From Pirellulaceae bacterium (GTDB lineage: Bacteria > Planctomycetota > Planctomycetia > Pirellulales > Pirellulaceae), in contig JADYZV010000003.1 of NCBI GenBank assembly GCA_020852965.1, forward strand, positions 37,968 to 101,967: DNA of 64,000 nt. Direction: 5' to 3'. Positions 1 to 9,037 of the stretch are shown one piece after another. Within the stretch, counting starts at the first letter, position 1. Every line of letters starts with the position of its first letter. The position numbers were made by a program, and so were the translations under genes. The notes beneath the pieces were generated by a model. The model was not told the origin of the DNA, did no database searches, and worked only from the letters and a program-made list of their open reading frames with translations.

Positions 1-858
1 CCGGGCGAAACGGTCAAGTTCTTGGTCAATCGCAACGATCGCAACATGGAATTGGTGGCCGTGCTGATGGATGCAGAGCTAGCTAGCCGTATTGCGGGAG
101 AGCCATTGGCGACCGGAGCCAATTCGAGTCGGCTCCCTGGCGGCGCCAACGATCTGGGTTCGGACGACGCTTCGCCAGACAGCAGCCCTTGGTTGGGAGT
201 GACCGTCAATGATTTGAGCCCCGAGTTCCGCAAGCAGTTCGGGCTGACAGTCTTTCGTGGCGCGGCGGTAACAACGGTGGCCGCCAATTCCCCAGCCTCG
301 AAAATCGGTATACTCGCCGGAGACGCAATTATCGCAGTGGCCGGAACTCCGATCGAAACGGCGCGTGACTTGACGCTCTGGATGAGCTCCGCTCGGCCAG
401 GTCAGAGGGTCGAAGTTACCTATCAACGTGGCACGGCGGCGCGCACCGCACCACTCACGCTCGAAGTCACACCGGAGAGCCGCGCAGCCAATCGTGCTCC
501 GCTGGCAGAGTCTGTTCGCTCACGCCCCAATCGCTCGGCGGGTGCCCCTGCTGGGCCAGTCGCGGATGCGGCCGGCGTGGCTCCCATGGCTCCGGCCACA
601 TCCACTCCAATTCAGAACCAGTTTCCGCTGCAGGCCCCCGCCACTTCGTTGCCGACGGAGCCGCAAGTTGCTGATGTCGTACCTAATGTCATTCCGACTC
701 CCGCTGTTCCGGCCGTGCCTGAATCGTCAACTTCGGAAGTGTTCGAACTGCGCCAGGAAGTGGCTCGACTGCGGGCTGAGCTTGAAAAAGCCAATCAACG
801 GCTTGAAACAACGCAGAATCGCTTACAGAAAATCATCGAGGGACTTGGTAAGGAATAA
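1..858 (+). CDS. PDZ-domain protein, 5' end outside the window
   Basis: The frame is open from base 1, so the gene starts upstream. The first residues (PGETVKFLVNRN) look like the last strands of one PDZ domain. A second PDZ domain follows at roughly bases 190-470, with the usual pattern of a 'WLGV' strand, a 'GDAIIAVAGTPI' loop and a helix before a basic 'VTYQRG' strand. Then comes a Pro/Ala-rich linker and a C-terminal coiled coil rich in E, R and L. This layout resembles the substrate-binding end of HtrA-type envelope proteases or a protease-less PDZ scaffold; no protease domain is inside the window, so the class is undecided. The next gene starts 5 bases after the stop, so the two probably share a transcript. 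Confidence 0.75.
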   Translation, partial: PGETVKFLVNRNDRNMELVAVLMDAELASRIAGEPLATGANSSRLPGGANDLGSDDASPDSSPWLGVTVNDLSPEFRKQFGLTVFRGAAVTTVAANSPASKIGILAGDAIIAVAGTPIETARDLTLWMSSARPGQRVEVTYQRGTAARTAPLTLEVTPESRAANRAPLAESVRSRPNRSAGAPAGPVADAAGVAPMAPATSTPIQNQFPLQAPATSLPTEPQVADVVPNVIPTPAVPAVPESSTSEVFELRQEVARLRAELEKANQRLETTQNRLQKIIEGLGKE

Positions 859-863
859 GCAGC

Positions 864-2159
864 GTGAACCAACATTTACTTCATCGGTCGCAGCACGGTG
901 AACCGACAAATCCCGTTTCTACGATCGTGGGCGGTCTCTGTCTAATGGCTTGCGTGTGGTGGCTGTCACCGCAAGTTGATGCACAAGATTTTCCGCCCAG
1001 TCCACCGCAACTCGCTGCGTCATCAGACGGAGCACCTTCTTCCAGCCCAACAGCAGCCATCGAGTCCAATGAAATGGCTGTACAGCCATCCATGGATGCC
1101 GAGATTCGCGCGTTGGGCGATTCAAGCTACCGAGTGCGACAGATGGCGCGCTGGCGGCTTGAACAATCACCATTAGAAACGCTCGCCGCGATCGAAGGCT
1201 GCTTAGCTGACGTTGATTACAATACCGGTGGGCAACTGATCGATCTACTCAGCGCCCTCGCAACTCATAGCGAAGAGGCTATCAGCGGTCATGCTCGGGC
1301 GATTCTGCGCACACATGCCAATCGCGTTTCCTCTGTCGGCCGCAAAGCCGACGCAGCACTGCGAGCGATCGCCGATTTGCAAGAAGCTCAAGCGATCGAA
1401 ATACTTACCCATCATGGCGCTCACTTCGGTTCTCCTAACCGTTTGGGCTTTTCCCTCAATGCGCGACTCTCGTTGGAGTCGGGTGAGCTATCGCTGTGGA
1501 TCGACCAATCCTTTAGCGGAGACGACGACGTGGTGGCTTGGATTCAGTTCCTCAAGTCGATCGACACCGTTTTTTTTGAAGGTCCAGAAATCAACTCAAA
1601 TCACTTTCGAGCTCTGGAAAAATTGCCCGGCATCAAGAATGTAAAGCTCAAACACGTGAGTGTGACTGCCGACGATTTAAATGCGCTTTCTTCCTTCCAG
1701 TCTCTTGAGTTATTAGAATTGTGTTACGTCGACGTGGACGATAGTTTTTTGGATCAAATTGCCAAACTACCGATTAGTCAATCGCTGCGTTTGTCGGGTA
1801 CTGGCATCTCCAGTGAAGGTGCTGAGCGCTTGGCTGGGCAACTCGATGGCATCGAAATCTACTGTGGCAAGGGAGGCTTTCTGGGAATCCAGACTCATCC
1901 CAAGGATACGCTGGTCAACGATGTCATCGACGGCTCGGGAGCCAAACTGGCTGGAATCGAGATTGACGACGAACTCACTCATGTTGATGGCGTGCCTATC
2001 AAAAATATGGCCGACCTGCGGACCGAACTGGGCAAGCATCCTGCCGGAGATCGCATAGTGATTACACTCAAGCGGACTTTGCCAAGCACCGAAGTGCCCA
2101 ACACGCAGAACGTTGTCGAGCTGAAGTTGGAAGTGACTCTCGGCGAGGATCCCAAGTGA
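864..2159 (+). CDS. Exported protein with leucine-rich-like repeats and a C-terminal PDZ domain
   Basis: GTG start 5 bases after the preceding stop, with an AAGGA purine stretch just upstream. The first ~40 residues contain a hydrophobic segment ending near 'VDAQ', consistent with a signal peptide or N-anchor. Residues ~75-175 look like short alpha-helical repeats. Residues ~240-325 have a leucine-rich-repeat feel ('LNALSSFQSLELLELC'). Residues ~335-410 form a PDZ domain ('FLGIQTH', 'AGIEIDDELTHVDGVPI'). It shares the PDZ theme and probable operon with its upstream neighbour, suggesting an envelope-located partner or paralogue. No catalytic motif is visible, so no enzymatic role is proposed. 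Confidence 0.75.
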   Translation: MNQHLLHRSQHGEPTNPVSTIVGGLCLMACVWWLSPQVDAQDFPPSPPQLAASSDGAPSSSPTAAIESNEMAVQPSMDAEIRALGDSSYRVRQMARWRLEQSPLETLAAIEGCLADVDYNTGGQLIDLLSALATHSEEAISGHARAILRTHANRVSSVGRKADAALRAIADLQEAQAIEILTHHGAHFGSPNRLGFSLNARLSLESGELSLWIDQSFSGDDDVVAWIQFLKSIDTVFFEGPEINSNHFRALEKLPGIKNVKLKHVSVTADDLNALSSFQSLELLELCYVDVDDSFLDQIAKLPISQSLRLSGTGISSEGAERLAGQLDGIEIYCGKGGFLGIQTHPKDTLVNDVIDGSGAKLAGIEIDDELTHVDGVPIKNMADLRTELGKHPAGDRIVITLKRTLPSTEVPNTQNVVELKLEVTLGEDPK

Positions 2160-2249
2160 GCCTGCTCGTCTGTGCCAGTTGCCTGGTTTCTGCCTCGCAG
2201 CCCTTTACCCGGATTATTCATGAGCGCCTAAACCAAGTTGCACGGTACC

Positions 2250-2286
2250 CTCCCGCGCGCCGATGGTACCTCCCGCGCGGGAGGGT
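2250..2286. repeat. GC-rich palindromic intergenic repeat (CCCTCCCGCG family)
   Basis: The segment contains a perfect 16-base palindrome (CCTCCCGCGCGGGAGG, 2269-2284), preceded by a partial copy of the same motif at 2247-2258. Related CCCTCCCG/GGGAGGG arms occur at 21,650-21,768, so this is probably a dispersed repeat rather than a dedicated terminator. Confidence 0.6.
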
Positions 2287-2336
2287 CGCGAGTAATGCGA
2301 GCGGGGAAGGTACTTGAACAATTCGTGTTTAAACTC

Positions 2337-3485
2337 ATGACTAACGGATTACCTCAGACGCTCAAATCTACGGCAGACCTCCTTCCGTTCCGCCGCGCGC
2401 TATTGGCCTGGTATCACAAGCACCATCGGCCGCTTCCCTGGCGACAAACGCATGACCCCTATGCCATTTGGGTCAGCGAAATCATGTTGCAACAAACGCA
2501 AGTGACCACGGTCATCGAGTACTATGAGCGCTTCTTGGGGCGATTCCCTACGGTGCGCAGTCTGGCCGATGCGCCCGAGCAGGAAGTACTGACGCTATGG
2601 GCAGGGCTGGGATACTACCGACGGGCGCGGCAAATGCACGTTGCCGCTAAGGAGATCGTTCAGCAGCAGGGGGATGTCTTTCCTGCGACTTTCAACGAGG
2701 TACGAGCCCTGCCCGGCGTCGGTCGCTACACCGCCGGAGCCATCGTCTCCTTCGCCTATGGACACCGAGCTCCGATTCTAGAAGCCAATACACTGCGTCT
2801 GTACAGTCGTTTGATCGGTCTGCGCGAAGACCCCAAAAGTGCTTCTTCGCAACAACTATTGTGGCGCTTCGCTGATCACCTCCTACCAAAAACGGGTGCT
2901 AACATTGGGAAGGTCAATCAAGCCTTGATTGAGTTGGGAAGCTTAGTTTGCACACCCAAACGGCCCAACTGTGCCGTTTGCCCTGTGAAGCGATTCTGTG
3001 CAACCTATCGCGGCGGACTACAAGCCGAGATTCCACGCTTACCAGCACCGCAAACCTACACTCCCCTGCACCATGCCTTGGTCGTCGTACATCGCGGCAA
3101 AAAGACGCTCATGCGTCAGAACCCAGCAGGCCGTTGGTGGGCAGGTCTGTGGGACTTCCCTCGAATCGATCTAACGGAGTTGGGCTGGCATCAGGAATTC
3201 GACCGAGCCGAACCACACCTCATGTTACAAGTAGGACTGGTTGAGCAAGCTATGCAGCAGGCGCTGGGTCTAGAGCTGCGTGAAGCAACGAGCGAGTACT
3301 TGACAACGGTCAAGCATGGAGTGACTCGCTACCGCATTGCACTCCACTGCTTTCGCGCCATGCTGCGGCCCGCAGCCCGCCTTCCACCCCCCCACACTTG
3401 GCAATGGGTTGACTTGGCAATCGAGCCGCAGCTACCGTTCACTTCGACTGCGCAAAAGCTTCGCCGCTGGTTACTCACTCAGTAA
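2337..3485 (+). CDS. mutY: A/G-specific adenine glycosylase MutY
   Basis: Removes adenine mispaired with 8-oxoguanine in base excision repair. The N-terminal helix-hairpin-helix glycosylase domain is clear: 'WVSEIMLQQTQV' carries the catalytic Glu, and 'LPGVGRYTAGAI' is the HhH motif. The four iron-sulfur cysteines sit as C-x6-C-x2-C-x5-C (CTPKRPNCAVCPVKRFC). The C-terminal third is the NUDIX-like 8-oxoG recognition domain ('GRWWAGLWDFPRI'). I chose ATG 2337 because the frame upstream of it runs through repeat DNA; the longest frame starts at TTG 2238. Odd point: the position expected to hold the catalytic Asp (PILDGN in E. coli) reads PILEAN, a Glu. Monocistronic as far as can be seen. Confidence 0.93.
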   Translation: MTNGLPQTLKSTADLLPFRRALLAWYHKHHRPLPWRQTHDPYAIWVSEIMLQQTQVTTVIEYYERFLGRFPTVRSLADAPEQEVLTLWAGLGYYRRARQMHVAAKEIVQQQGDVFPATFNEVRALPGVGRYTAGAIVSFAYGHRAPILEANTLRLYSRLIGLREDPKSASSQQLLWRFADHLLPKTGANIGKVNQALIELGSLVCTPKRPNCAVCPVKRFCATYRGGLQAEIPRLPAPQTYTPLHHALVVVHRGKKTLMRQNPAGRWWAGLWDFPRIDLTELGWHQEFDRAEPHLMLQVGLVEQAMQQALGLELREATSEYLTTVKHGVTRYRIALHCFRAMLRPAARLPPPHTWQWVDLAIEPQLPFTSTAQKLRRWLLTQ

Positions 3486-3553
3486 TCGTAACCCGCAGCG
3501 CCAGCAGGGAAGTTTGACATCCAAATCACAGGCGCGGGTGCTCCAAGTTTTCA

Positions 3554-3691
3554 AATCGTAACCCGCAGCGTCAGCAAGGTAGTTTGACATGACTGCAAAC
3601 GAGTTGCGTAAAACCAAGCTAATTGATGCTTTAGCGATTCGATTCCGACTTAAACGCCCTTGCCGACGCTGCGGGTTATGAATCATTCAGG
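3554..3691. repeat. MITE-like dispersed repeat (CCCGCAGCGTCAGCAAGG family), copy 1
   Basis: About 138 bases bounded by inverted arms: AACCCGCAGCGTCAGCAAGG at the left and its near-complement CCTTGCCGACGCTGCGGGTT at the right. A partial copy of the left arm lies just upstream at 3484-3524. A full second copy with the same internal text (TTTGACnnGACTGCAAA, GATTCG) is at 10,970-11,110. It encodes nothing. Confidence 0.8.
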
Positions 3692-3760
3692 TCTAACTGT
3701 CGCAATGGATATTCCAGTCACAGCAACCATCGACCGGCGGAGCGCTCCACGACTACATAA

Positions 3761-5449
3761 CTAAAACTGCGTCTGATACTGTGTGTAAAAGAAGTCGGCA
3801 TTAGCGTTCGTGGGCACACCTGGTGTGCTGTCATAGTACTTGCCTGCAAGGAAGAACGAGTAGCCAAACAGCAGGCTGTTACGGGCGTCCAAATTGATGG
3901 TGGCTAACACGTCGAGCTCATTTCCAAGATCGCGGCTACCAGCCTTGTTTCCAGGATTGAATGGATTCATCGTCACGCTGTAAGGAGTCGTGGCTTGATC
4001 GAGGAAGAAGTAGTGATACCACAGCAAAACGGTCGTTTTATTTCCTACCGGCGTGATGAATTGCATATTCACATCGTGTAAATTGCGACGACCGAACAAA
4101 TCCATGAACCCGTTGTACTTGTGAGCCAGCGGATAAAGGTGATCGAAGCCATTGTCGCCACGGTTGACCAAAGCGCTGTTCCCACCGGAGGCATAGTCAT
4201 ACCAGCCCCAAATGGTCGGCTGCCACGTAGCGTTACCTACGCACAGATCTAGCTTGCGGCCCAGCCCACCGGTGATGAAACTTGCATTGTGAGTGCTTCC
4301 GTTCGAGTTGTCGCCGAACTGCACGCCACCTTCTAGCTCGTACAAAAAGAAGTCACCGCTGCCCGCTACGCGACTGCCCAAGGTGTGGTAGGAAAAGTTG
4401 GCGTCTTGGTCGTCGTAGCCCAAGTAGTATGCGTCGACGATGCCGACGTCTAAATCCTTGCGTGACAAATAGGCTCCATAGAAGCTGCGGTTATTGTTCG
4501 AACTATCCCACTCGTTGGTGCCCCCGGTAGCGGCCACGCGATTGACTGGGTTGGTATAAAACAGGTCTCCATCGAGTTCTTTGCTGGCGTACGTTAGTCG
4601 ATAGCCATCGAAGGTGCGGCGTGTGTTCGCCCAATCCAACGGCGATACCAATCGCTGTGCACCGAATAGCAATTCTTGCCGTCCGAGCCGAGCCGATACT
4701 GTCCCCGCGCCGCTGTCGTATAGCTTGGCATCAAAGAACAGGTTTTGAGCTTCGCCTCGGTTTTCTTCGATAACTCGTGGGGCAAAGTTCTCCCCACCCG
4801 AGTCGGCATAGAGATACTCCCCATAGAATCGAATATCCTCCGTGATTCGATAGCTACTGAACAGCCGCAATCGACTGAGCCAGAAGTCATCGTCTCGACC
4901 AGTTAGGCCAAAGCCCCGCATGTTGTTTTCGTGATGATAGCGACTGCGATACTCGCCCCCGACATCGAGCTGGCCAACGGCCATTCCCTTCAGGCCATCG
5001 CCAAGGAAGTACGGACCGTTATATTTGGGATCATCGAGGTAGCTGAAGTTGTTAGCGTAGAAGACACCTTTGTATGCGTTCTTCATCGAAGCGTTGAGTG
5101 CTTCTTGTTTCTTTTTTTCCGCCGCTGGATCGCTGGCGATCACTACGGCGGCTTTGGAATCGACGCTGCCTACCGTCGGATTGCTGAGTTGCGGCTGAGG
5201 CTGAGGCTGAGGCTGAGCTAGATTCGCTGACGTGGCAGTCTGCCGAACCGCCCGTCCCGATCCGACTTGCGTTTCAGCGTTCGGCGCGACTGCCGATGGT
5301 CGTCCTAAGCTACCGATCACTTGATCCGAAGGGGACGCTTGCGGAGAGTAATAGCCGGTAGGCTGATCCGCACGACTAGGTCCGAGTAGAAAAGTTGCAG
5401 AGATACCAAGCGCCAGATTAAATCGACGCCAATGCATAAACAACTTCAT
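3761..5449 (-). CDS. Outer-membrane beta-barrel porin, alginate-export family type
   Basis: The mature protein has many alternating amphipathic strands rich in Y, F, G and D, and ends in Phe (FYTQYQTQF), the usual terminal residue of outer-membrane barrels. 'GEYRSRYHHE', 'RLFSSYRITEDIRFYGEY' and 'RLGRQELLFGAQRLVSPLDW' are typical of the alginate_exp (AlgE-like) family. I prefer ATG 5449 (MKLFMHWRRF...), preceded at 9 bases by GGAG and followed by a signal peptide ending near 'SRADQ'; a longer frame reaches 5551 without a better start. Residues ~90-130 are a low-complexity Q/P and A/K-rich linker (PQPQPQPQ). Role: passive or sugar-acid uptake across the outer membrane, inferred from family only. 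Confidence 0.8.
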   Translation of the reverse strand: MKLFMHWRRFNLALGISATFLLGPSRADQPTGYYSPQASPSDQVIGSLGRPSAVAPNAETQVGSGRAVRQTATSANLAQPQPQPQPQLSNPTVGSVDSKAAVVIASDPAAEKKKQEALNASMKNAYKGVFYANNFSYLDDPKYNGPYFLGDGLKGMAVGQLDVGGEYRSRYHHENNMRGFGLTGRDDDFWLSRLRLFSSYRITEDIRFYGEYLYADSGGENFAPRVIEENRGEAQNLFFDAKLYDSGAGTVSARLGRQELLFGAQRLVSPLDWANTRRTFDGYRLTYASKELDGDLFYTNPVNRVAATGGTNEWDSSNNNRSFYGAYLSRKDLDVGIVDAYYLGYDDQDANFSYHTLGSRVAGSGDFFLYELEGGVQFGDNSNGSTHNASFITGGLGRKLDLCVGNATWQPTIWGWYDYASGGNSALVNRGDNGFDHLYPLAHKYNGFMDLFGRRNLHDVNMQFITPVGNKTTVLLWYHYFFLDQATTPYSVTMNPFNPGNKAGSRDLGNELDVLATINLDARNSLLFGYSFFLAGKYYDSTPGVPTNANADFFYTQYQTQF

Positions 5450-5786
5450 AGCTAAGTGCTCCATCCTTGGAGAGTAACGACTGTAGGCATCATCCGTTCG
5501 TACTTCCCAGTGAACCCCACAACGGACCGTTAGGTTTCTGGTACTGTCCACGGTTGCTTAATATAAAACTGAAAACTTATGCGTGAGCGCTTAGCTTCCT
5601 AGTCAAGCTGCCGACAGTGCTCAGGAGAAGTTGGTTCGTGGAACAGGCTTGTCATCGTCTTGGATGTCAACGGTTCTGCACAACCCGTTGGGTACCCTGC
5701 AGCCCTTTCGCAGGCCCTACATCACTTTCAATCCGCGTAGGTGTTACAGCTTCAAGTCGCACCGCGAAAAGCGGCGTTGCGACGAA

Positions 5787-6014
5787 TCAGTCGAACATGC
5801 AGCCCGAACCGCACTGAGGGCGACCACAAGTCGGGACAGGGGCGGAGGTGGTAGGAAGCGCGTGCCCCGCAATAGCAGGGGGGGCTGCCACGCTAAGCTG
5901 TTTGTCGAGCTTGGATGAGCCGCACTTTGGGCAGATGGGCTGTTCGGTGCTGTTCCGAACCAACAGCTCAACCGTCTCTTGGCAACTCTGGCATTGATAT
6001 TCGTAAAGCGGCAT
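5787..6014 (-). CDS. FmdB-family zinc ribbon protein
   Basis: A 75-residue protein starting MPLYEYQCQSC. It has the FmdB/CxxC_CxxC_SSSS zinc ribbon: C-x2-C near residue 8, then CPKCGSS about 20 residues later, followed by a disordered Ala/Pro tail ending in a C-x4-C-x3-C cluster. ATG 6014 is preceded by AAGG at about 8 bases, and this start gives the canonical family N-terminus. The family is thought to be regulatory or metal-binding; no substrate is known. It is divergent from the epimerase gene at 6172, so the 158-base gap must hold both promoters. Confidence 0.85.
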   Translation of the reverse strand: MPLYEYQCQSCQETVELLVRNSTEQPICPKCGSSKLDKQLSVAAPPAIAGHALPTTSAPVPTCGRPQCGSGCMFD

Positions 6015-6171
6015 GTTTCTGGCCTTGAGGATGATTTCAGGAGATAGGCAATAGCACGATGGATCCATAGCGGATAGCCGGCGCTTCGGCACAGTATATT
6101 ATAGAATCCAACAATCCAGAATATGTAGGTGTGTGGGCAATAAAAACTCTTGAAAGTAAGCAAGTCGCAGC

Positions 6172-6906
6172 ATGAAAAACGATAAACGGGGGACGGAAAA
6201 CTCGACAGCTTGGAGTCGACTTAGCAATCGTACTTTGACCGTAGAGCAATCGCGTGCCGTGGACCGACTGGCCATCGAAGCTTACGGAATGCACTCGTTG
6301 GTGTTGATGGAGAACGCCGCCTTGGGCTGCGTAGAGTGGCTCCAGCATCGTTGCGTAACCCCTCAAATTACCAGCATCCTGTGCGGGCCTGGCAACAACG
6401 GTGGTGATGGCCTGGCCATCGCTCGGCAGTTGACCGTCCGTGGTTGGCCGTGCCAAATCATCCTCCTAGGGCCGACTGCAAAGCTGTCCAACGATGCGCG
6501 AGCCAACTTGAGAATACTCACGGCTGGTGAGGGTGGAATAGCGATCGATATTTTGGATGGAGCGCTACCTACCGCAGCACGCGCACGTATGCGCCGATCG
6601 ACGGTGGTTATCGACGCGCTGCTTGGGACAGGAGGCGGTGGCGCTCCACGCGCTCCACTAGACGATTGGCTGCGCGAGGCCAATAAATGCCAAACGCTAC
6701 GAGTCGCGATTGACGTGCCTACTGGCGTCGATGCGACAACCGGGGAAGCGGCCAGCGGTCACTTTCATGCCGACTCCACACTGACTTTTGTAGCTCAGAA
6801 ACCTGCGATGGCTCTACCCCATGCAGAGCAAATTTTCGGACAAGTGCACGTGCTGCCAATCGGTATTCCCGTACAAATGATGCACGAGATCCTCAACAAG
6901 TGGTAG
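6172..6906 (+). CDS. nnrE: NAD(P)H-hydrate epimerase (YjeF N-terminal domain)
   Basis: Interconverts the R and S forms of hydrated NAD(P)H so that the dehydratase can repair them. Key signs are 'EQSRAVDRLAIEAYG' near the N-terminus, the 'CGPGNNGGDGLAIARQL' loop, 'VVIDALLGTG' and 'VAIDVPTGVDATTG'. At 244 residues it holds only the epimerase half; no NnrD-type dehydratase domain is fused, so that activity must be encoded elsewhere. It starts at ATG 6172. The 20-residue extension before 'RTLTVEQ' is charged and probably disordered. The downstream gap contains inverted GACCGCTCC/GGTCCAC arms resembling other intergenic repeats here. Confidence 0.93.
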   Translation: MKNDKRGTENSTAWSRLSNRTLTVEQSRAVDRLAIEAYGMHSLVLMENAALGCVEWLQHRCVTPQITSILCGPGNNGGDGLAIARQLTVRGWPCQIILLGPTAKLSNDARANLRILTAGEGGIAIDILDGALPTAARARMRRSTVVIDALLGTGGGGAPRAPLDDWLREANKCQTLRVAIDVPTGVDATTGEAASGHFHADSTLTFVAQKPAMALPHAEQIFGQVHVLPIGIPVQMMHEILNKW

Positions 6907-6914
6907 ACAGTCGC

Positions 6915-7012
6915 TGACCGCTCCGCCGGTCAGTTGCCTTGGTTTAATTTGCGAAGTTGACGCTACCCAATTTAGCAGCCGCGACAAGCGTGGACAGGCA
7001 GAGCGGTCCACG
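6915..7012. repeat. Intergenic hairpin repeat (GACCGCTCCGCCGGTC / GTGGACaggcagagcGGTCCAC)
   Basis: Two short hairpins sit in the gap between convergent genes. Similar GGACCGCTCCG and GGAGCGCTCCAC words occur in the gaps near 3735 and 10,960, suggesting a dispersed repeat that could also act as a bidirectional terminator. There is no long T run. Confidence 0.45.
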
Positions 7013-7023
7013 GCTATTTTTCG

Positions 7024-7968
7024 CTAGCTCTCGGGCGCCGACGTGGGAGGATCGTAGTTGAATTCTTGCCATTTGACAGCGTGATCCATCGGCTCAATAC
7101 GAAGTACCGTGTCACCGTTCTGAAATAGGCGTACCGTGCCGGTCGATTGGCTTACGACAATGCCAATGGCCTTGGTAATTTGCGAAATAGCCGCACCGGC
7201 CCAGTGCCGAGCACCAAGCCCTTTGGAGAGCGTCAAGTCGGCGTGCGAGACTTCGATGATCTGGCGACTCTTCTCGATGACCCCTTCCGGAGAGACGATA
7301 AACGCACCGTCCATCTGCGCAATCTCTTTGATGTCTTCGCGGACCTTCGCATCGAACAAACTGCGCATCTCACGTTTGTAACCACGAAGTGGATCGAAGC
7401 CGCTATCTTTGCAGTGTTGCATGACGCGTCGCGTATCGCCGACGACAAAAATGGTACCAACTTTTTTACCTTCGCGCCCCTCACGCCCGATCTGCGACGC
7501 CAGATCGATTACCGTCTTGAGGCTCTTTAACGGAACGCTACTTTCCAATCGCTGCAAATCGCGAGTGGTGAGTCGTCGCAAGCGATCGTCGAGACGGATG
7601 TGGCTAATCGAATCGATTTTTTGATACTCAAAGCCACTATAGACGGCGATCACATCCCCATTGGCCTTGAGAAATCCGTCCGCTACTGATTCCAAGAGTG
7701 CGTTCTGCAAGCGTTCGAGCAGCGGCGATTTCTCTTTGTTCAGCGGCAGTGGCAATAGTCCGCGCGCGGCCGCGCCCTCGAGATCCTCCTCCAAATCGGC
7801 AGCGACGATGACTTGTTCGACCGCTGCTGGTATCGACTGGCGCAGCTTGTCCCAGTCGGTCGGACCATCAATCAACACCAGCAGCGCTTCGGCACCCGTT
7901 TGCGTGACCAACATGCCAGCCGTCTCGAGCATGACTGCGAATTGTTTGGTAAATCTCTGTGCCACCAT
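7024..7968 (-). CDS. DacZ-like diadenylate cyclase (DisA_N domain)
   Basis: Predicted to make cyclic di-AMP from two ATP. The N-terminal ~115 residues resemble the alpha/beta sensor half of archaeal-type DacZ. Next comes 'REGREGKKVGTIFVVGD', then the cyclase domain with 'MDGAFIVSPEGVI' (DGA motif) and 'GLGARHWAGAAIS' (RHR-type motif), ending in a small beta domain. ATG 7968 gives MVAQRFTKQF with GAGG about 8 bases upstream, better than the longest frame (8037). Odd point: the third residue of the RHR motif is Trp, and the following residues are AGA. No c-di-AMP phosphodiesterase or receptor gene is adjacent. Likely cytoplasmic: no membrane segment is seen. Confidence 0.85.
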   Translation of the reverse strand: MVAQRFTKQFAVMLETAGMLVTQTGAEALLVLIDGPTDWDKLRQSIPAAVEQVIVAADLEEDLEGAAARGLLPLPLNKEKSPLLERLQNALLESVADGFLKANGDVIAVYSGFEYQKIDSISHIRLDDRLRRLTTRDLQRLESSVPLKSLKTVIDLASQIGREGREGKKVGTIFVVGDTRRVMQHCKDSGFDPLRGYKREMRSLFDAKVREDIKEIAQMDGAFIVSPEGVIEKSRQIIEVSHADLTLSKGLGARHWAGAAISQITKAIGIVVSQSTGTVRLFQNGDTVLRIEPMDHAVKWQEFNYDPPTSAPES

Positions 7969-8180
7969 AGCTTGACCTCGGACTAAACGAAGTTTGTTCA
8001 GCACTGTAATCGACAACGGCCAGAGTGGCAATCGCAACGCGGGTCAATCGTGGCCAATTGACTCATAGAAATGGGAGGTCTGCGGAGATCAGCCCACTAA
8101 CGTCTAACGAATCACACGGACTCGCGGGCCTCGTCCGCTACCCTAAAATTGTTCCTTGACAGACCACTAGCGCTTGGAAC

Positions 8181-9011
8181 CTATAGGCGATAGACACGCT
8201 GGGCCGTTTCACCCCACAGAGCTTGTTGCTCGCTGAGGCTCAGGCCAGCGGAAAGCTGCTCGACAGCCGCCACCCACCGTGCATAGTCGCTGCGCAATAA
8301 GCAAACGGGCCAATCGCTGCCAAACATCAGCCGCTCTGGCCCGAAGGCTTCTAAAGCGGCATCCCAATAGGGACGCAGCGTCTCGACCGACCACTGCTCA
8401 TCACGAACTTCCGTCACCAACGCGGAAAACTTGCAGGTAACGTGCGCTCGTTTGGCGAGCTCGCACAGGTCCTTGGCCCATTGCTGGTCGAATCTCCGAG
8501 CGCGAATCGCCGGCTTGGCGACATGATCGAGCACAAAGCGTTGTTGCGGATGACGGTCCACAAATACCAGCGTATTGGGCAGTTGCCTCGCGAAAATCAA
8601 TATGTCGTAGACCAGGTCGTACCCGTCGAGTTGCTCTACACCGCGATTGAAGTCCTCGCTGAGTAAAAAAGCGTCGTCGGGCTCATCCTGAACCACATGC
8701 CGTACCGCTTTCAGTTTGGGGAAACGACTCCATCGCCCAATCTGGCAACGCATGTCATCAGCAGCCAGCGGTAGCCAACCTACAACGCCAAGGATAAAAT
8801 CATACTCGGCTGCCAACGCTAAAAGCCACTCGGTCTCTTCAATCGATTGCCGCGCTTGTACCGAGACGACCCCGTCAAGACCCACCTGCTGAATCTCGTG
8901 CTTTAGATCGAGCGGCGTGAAATCGCGTCGCAAGGCCTCCATGTTCGCCTTGATCCACGGGTATTGCTCAGCCGAATAATTCCAGAAATGATGATGGCTG
9001 TCGATGCGCAT
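8181..9011 (-). CDS. Amidohydrolase-2 family hydrolase (sugar lactonase type)
   Basis: A TIM-barrel metal hydrolase of 276 residues. 'MRIDSHHHFWNY' is the N-terminal metal motif, 'VFVDRHPQQRFVLDHVAKP' contains the second His, and 'PERLMFGSDWPVCLL' carries the C-terminal Asp. This set is shared with L-fuconolactonase and L-rhamnono-lactonase-like proteins (COG3618). The substrate cannot be fixed from sequence, but such enzymes open sugar lactones in deoxy-sugar breakdown. It stands alone between unrelated genes, so neighbours do not help. The start is ATG 9011, immediately giving the metal motif. Confidence 0.85.
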   Translation of the reverse strand: MRIDSHHHFWNYSAEQYPWIKANMEALRRDFTPLDLKHEIQQVGLDGVVSVQARQSIEETEWLLALAAEYDFILGVVGWLPLAADDMRCQIGRWSRFPKLKAVRHVVQDEPDDAFLLSEDFNRGVEQLDGYDLVYDILIFARQLPNTLVFVDRHPQQRFVLDHVAKPAIRARRFDQQWAKDLCELAKRAHVTCKFSALVTEVRDEQWSVETLRPYWDAALEAFGPERLMFGSDWPVCLLRSDYARWVAAVEQLSAGLSLSEQQALWGETAQRVYRL

Positions 9012-9037
9012 TGGCTGCTACCTGCTAGTTCGCCATG

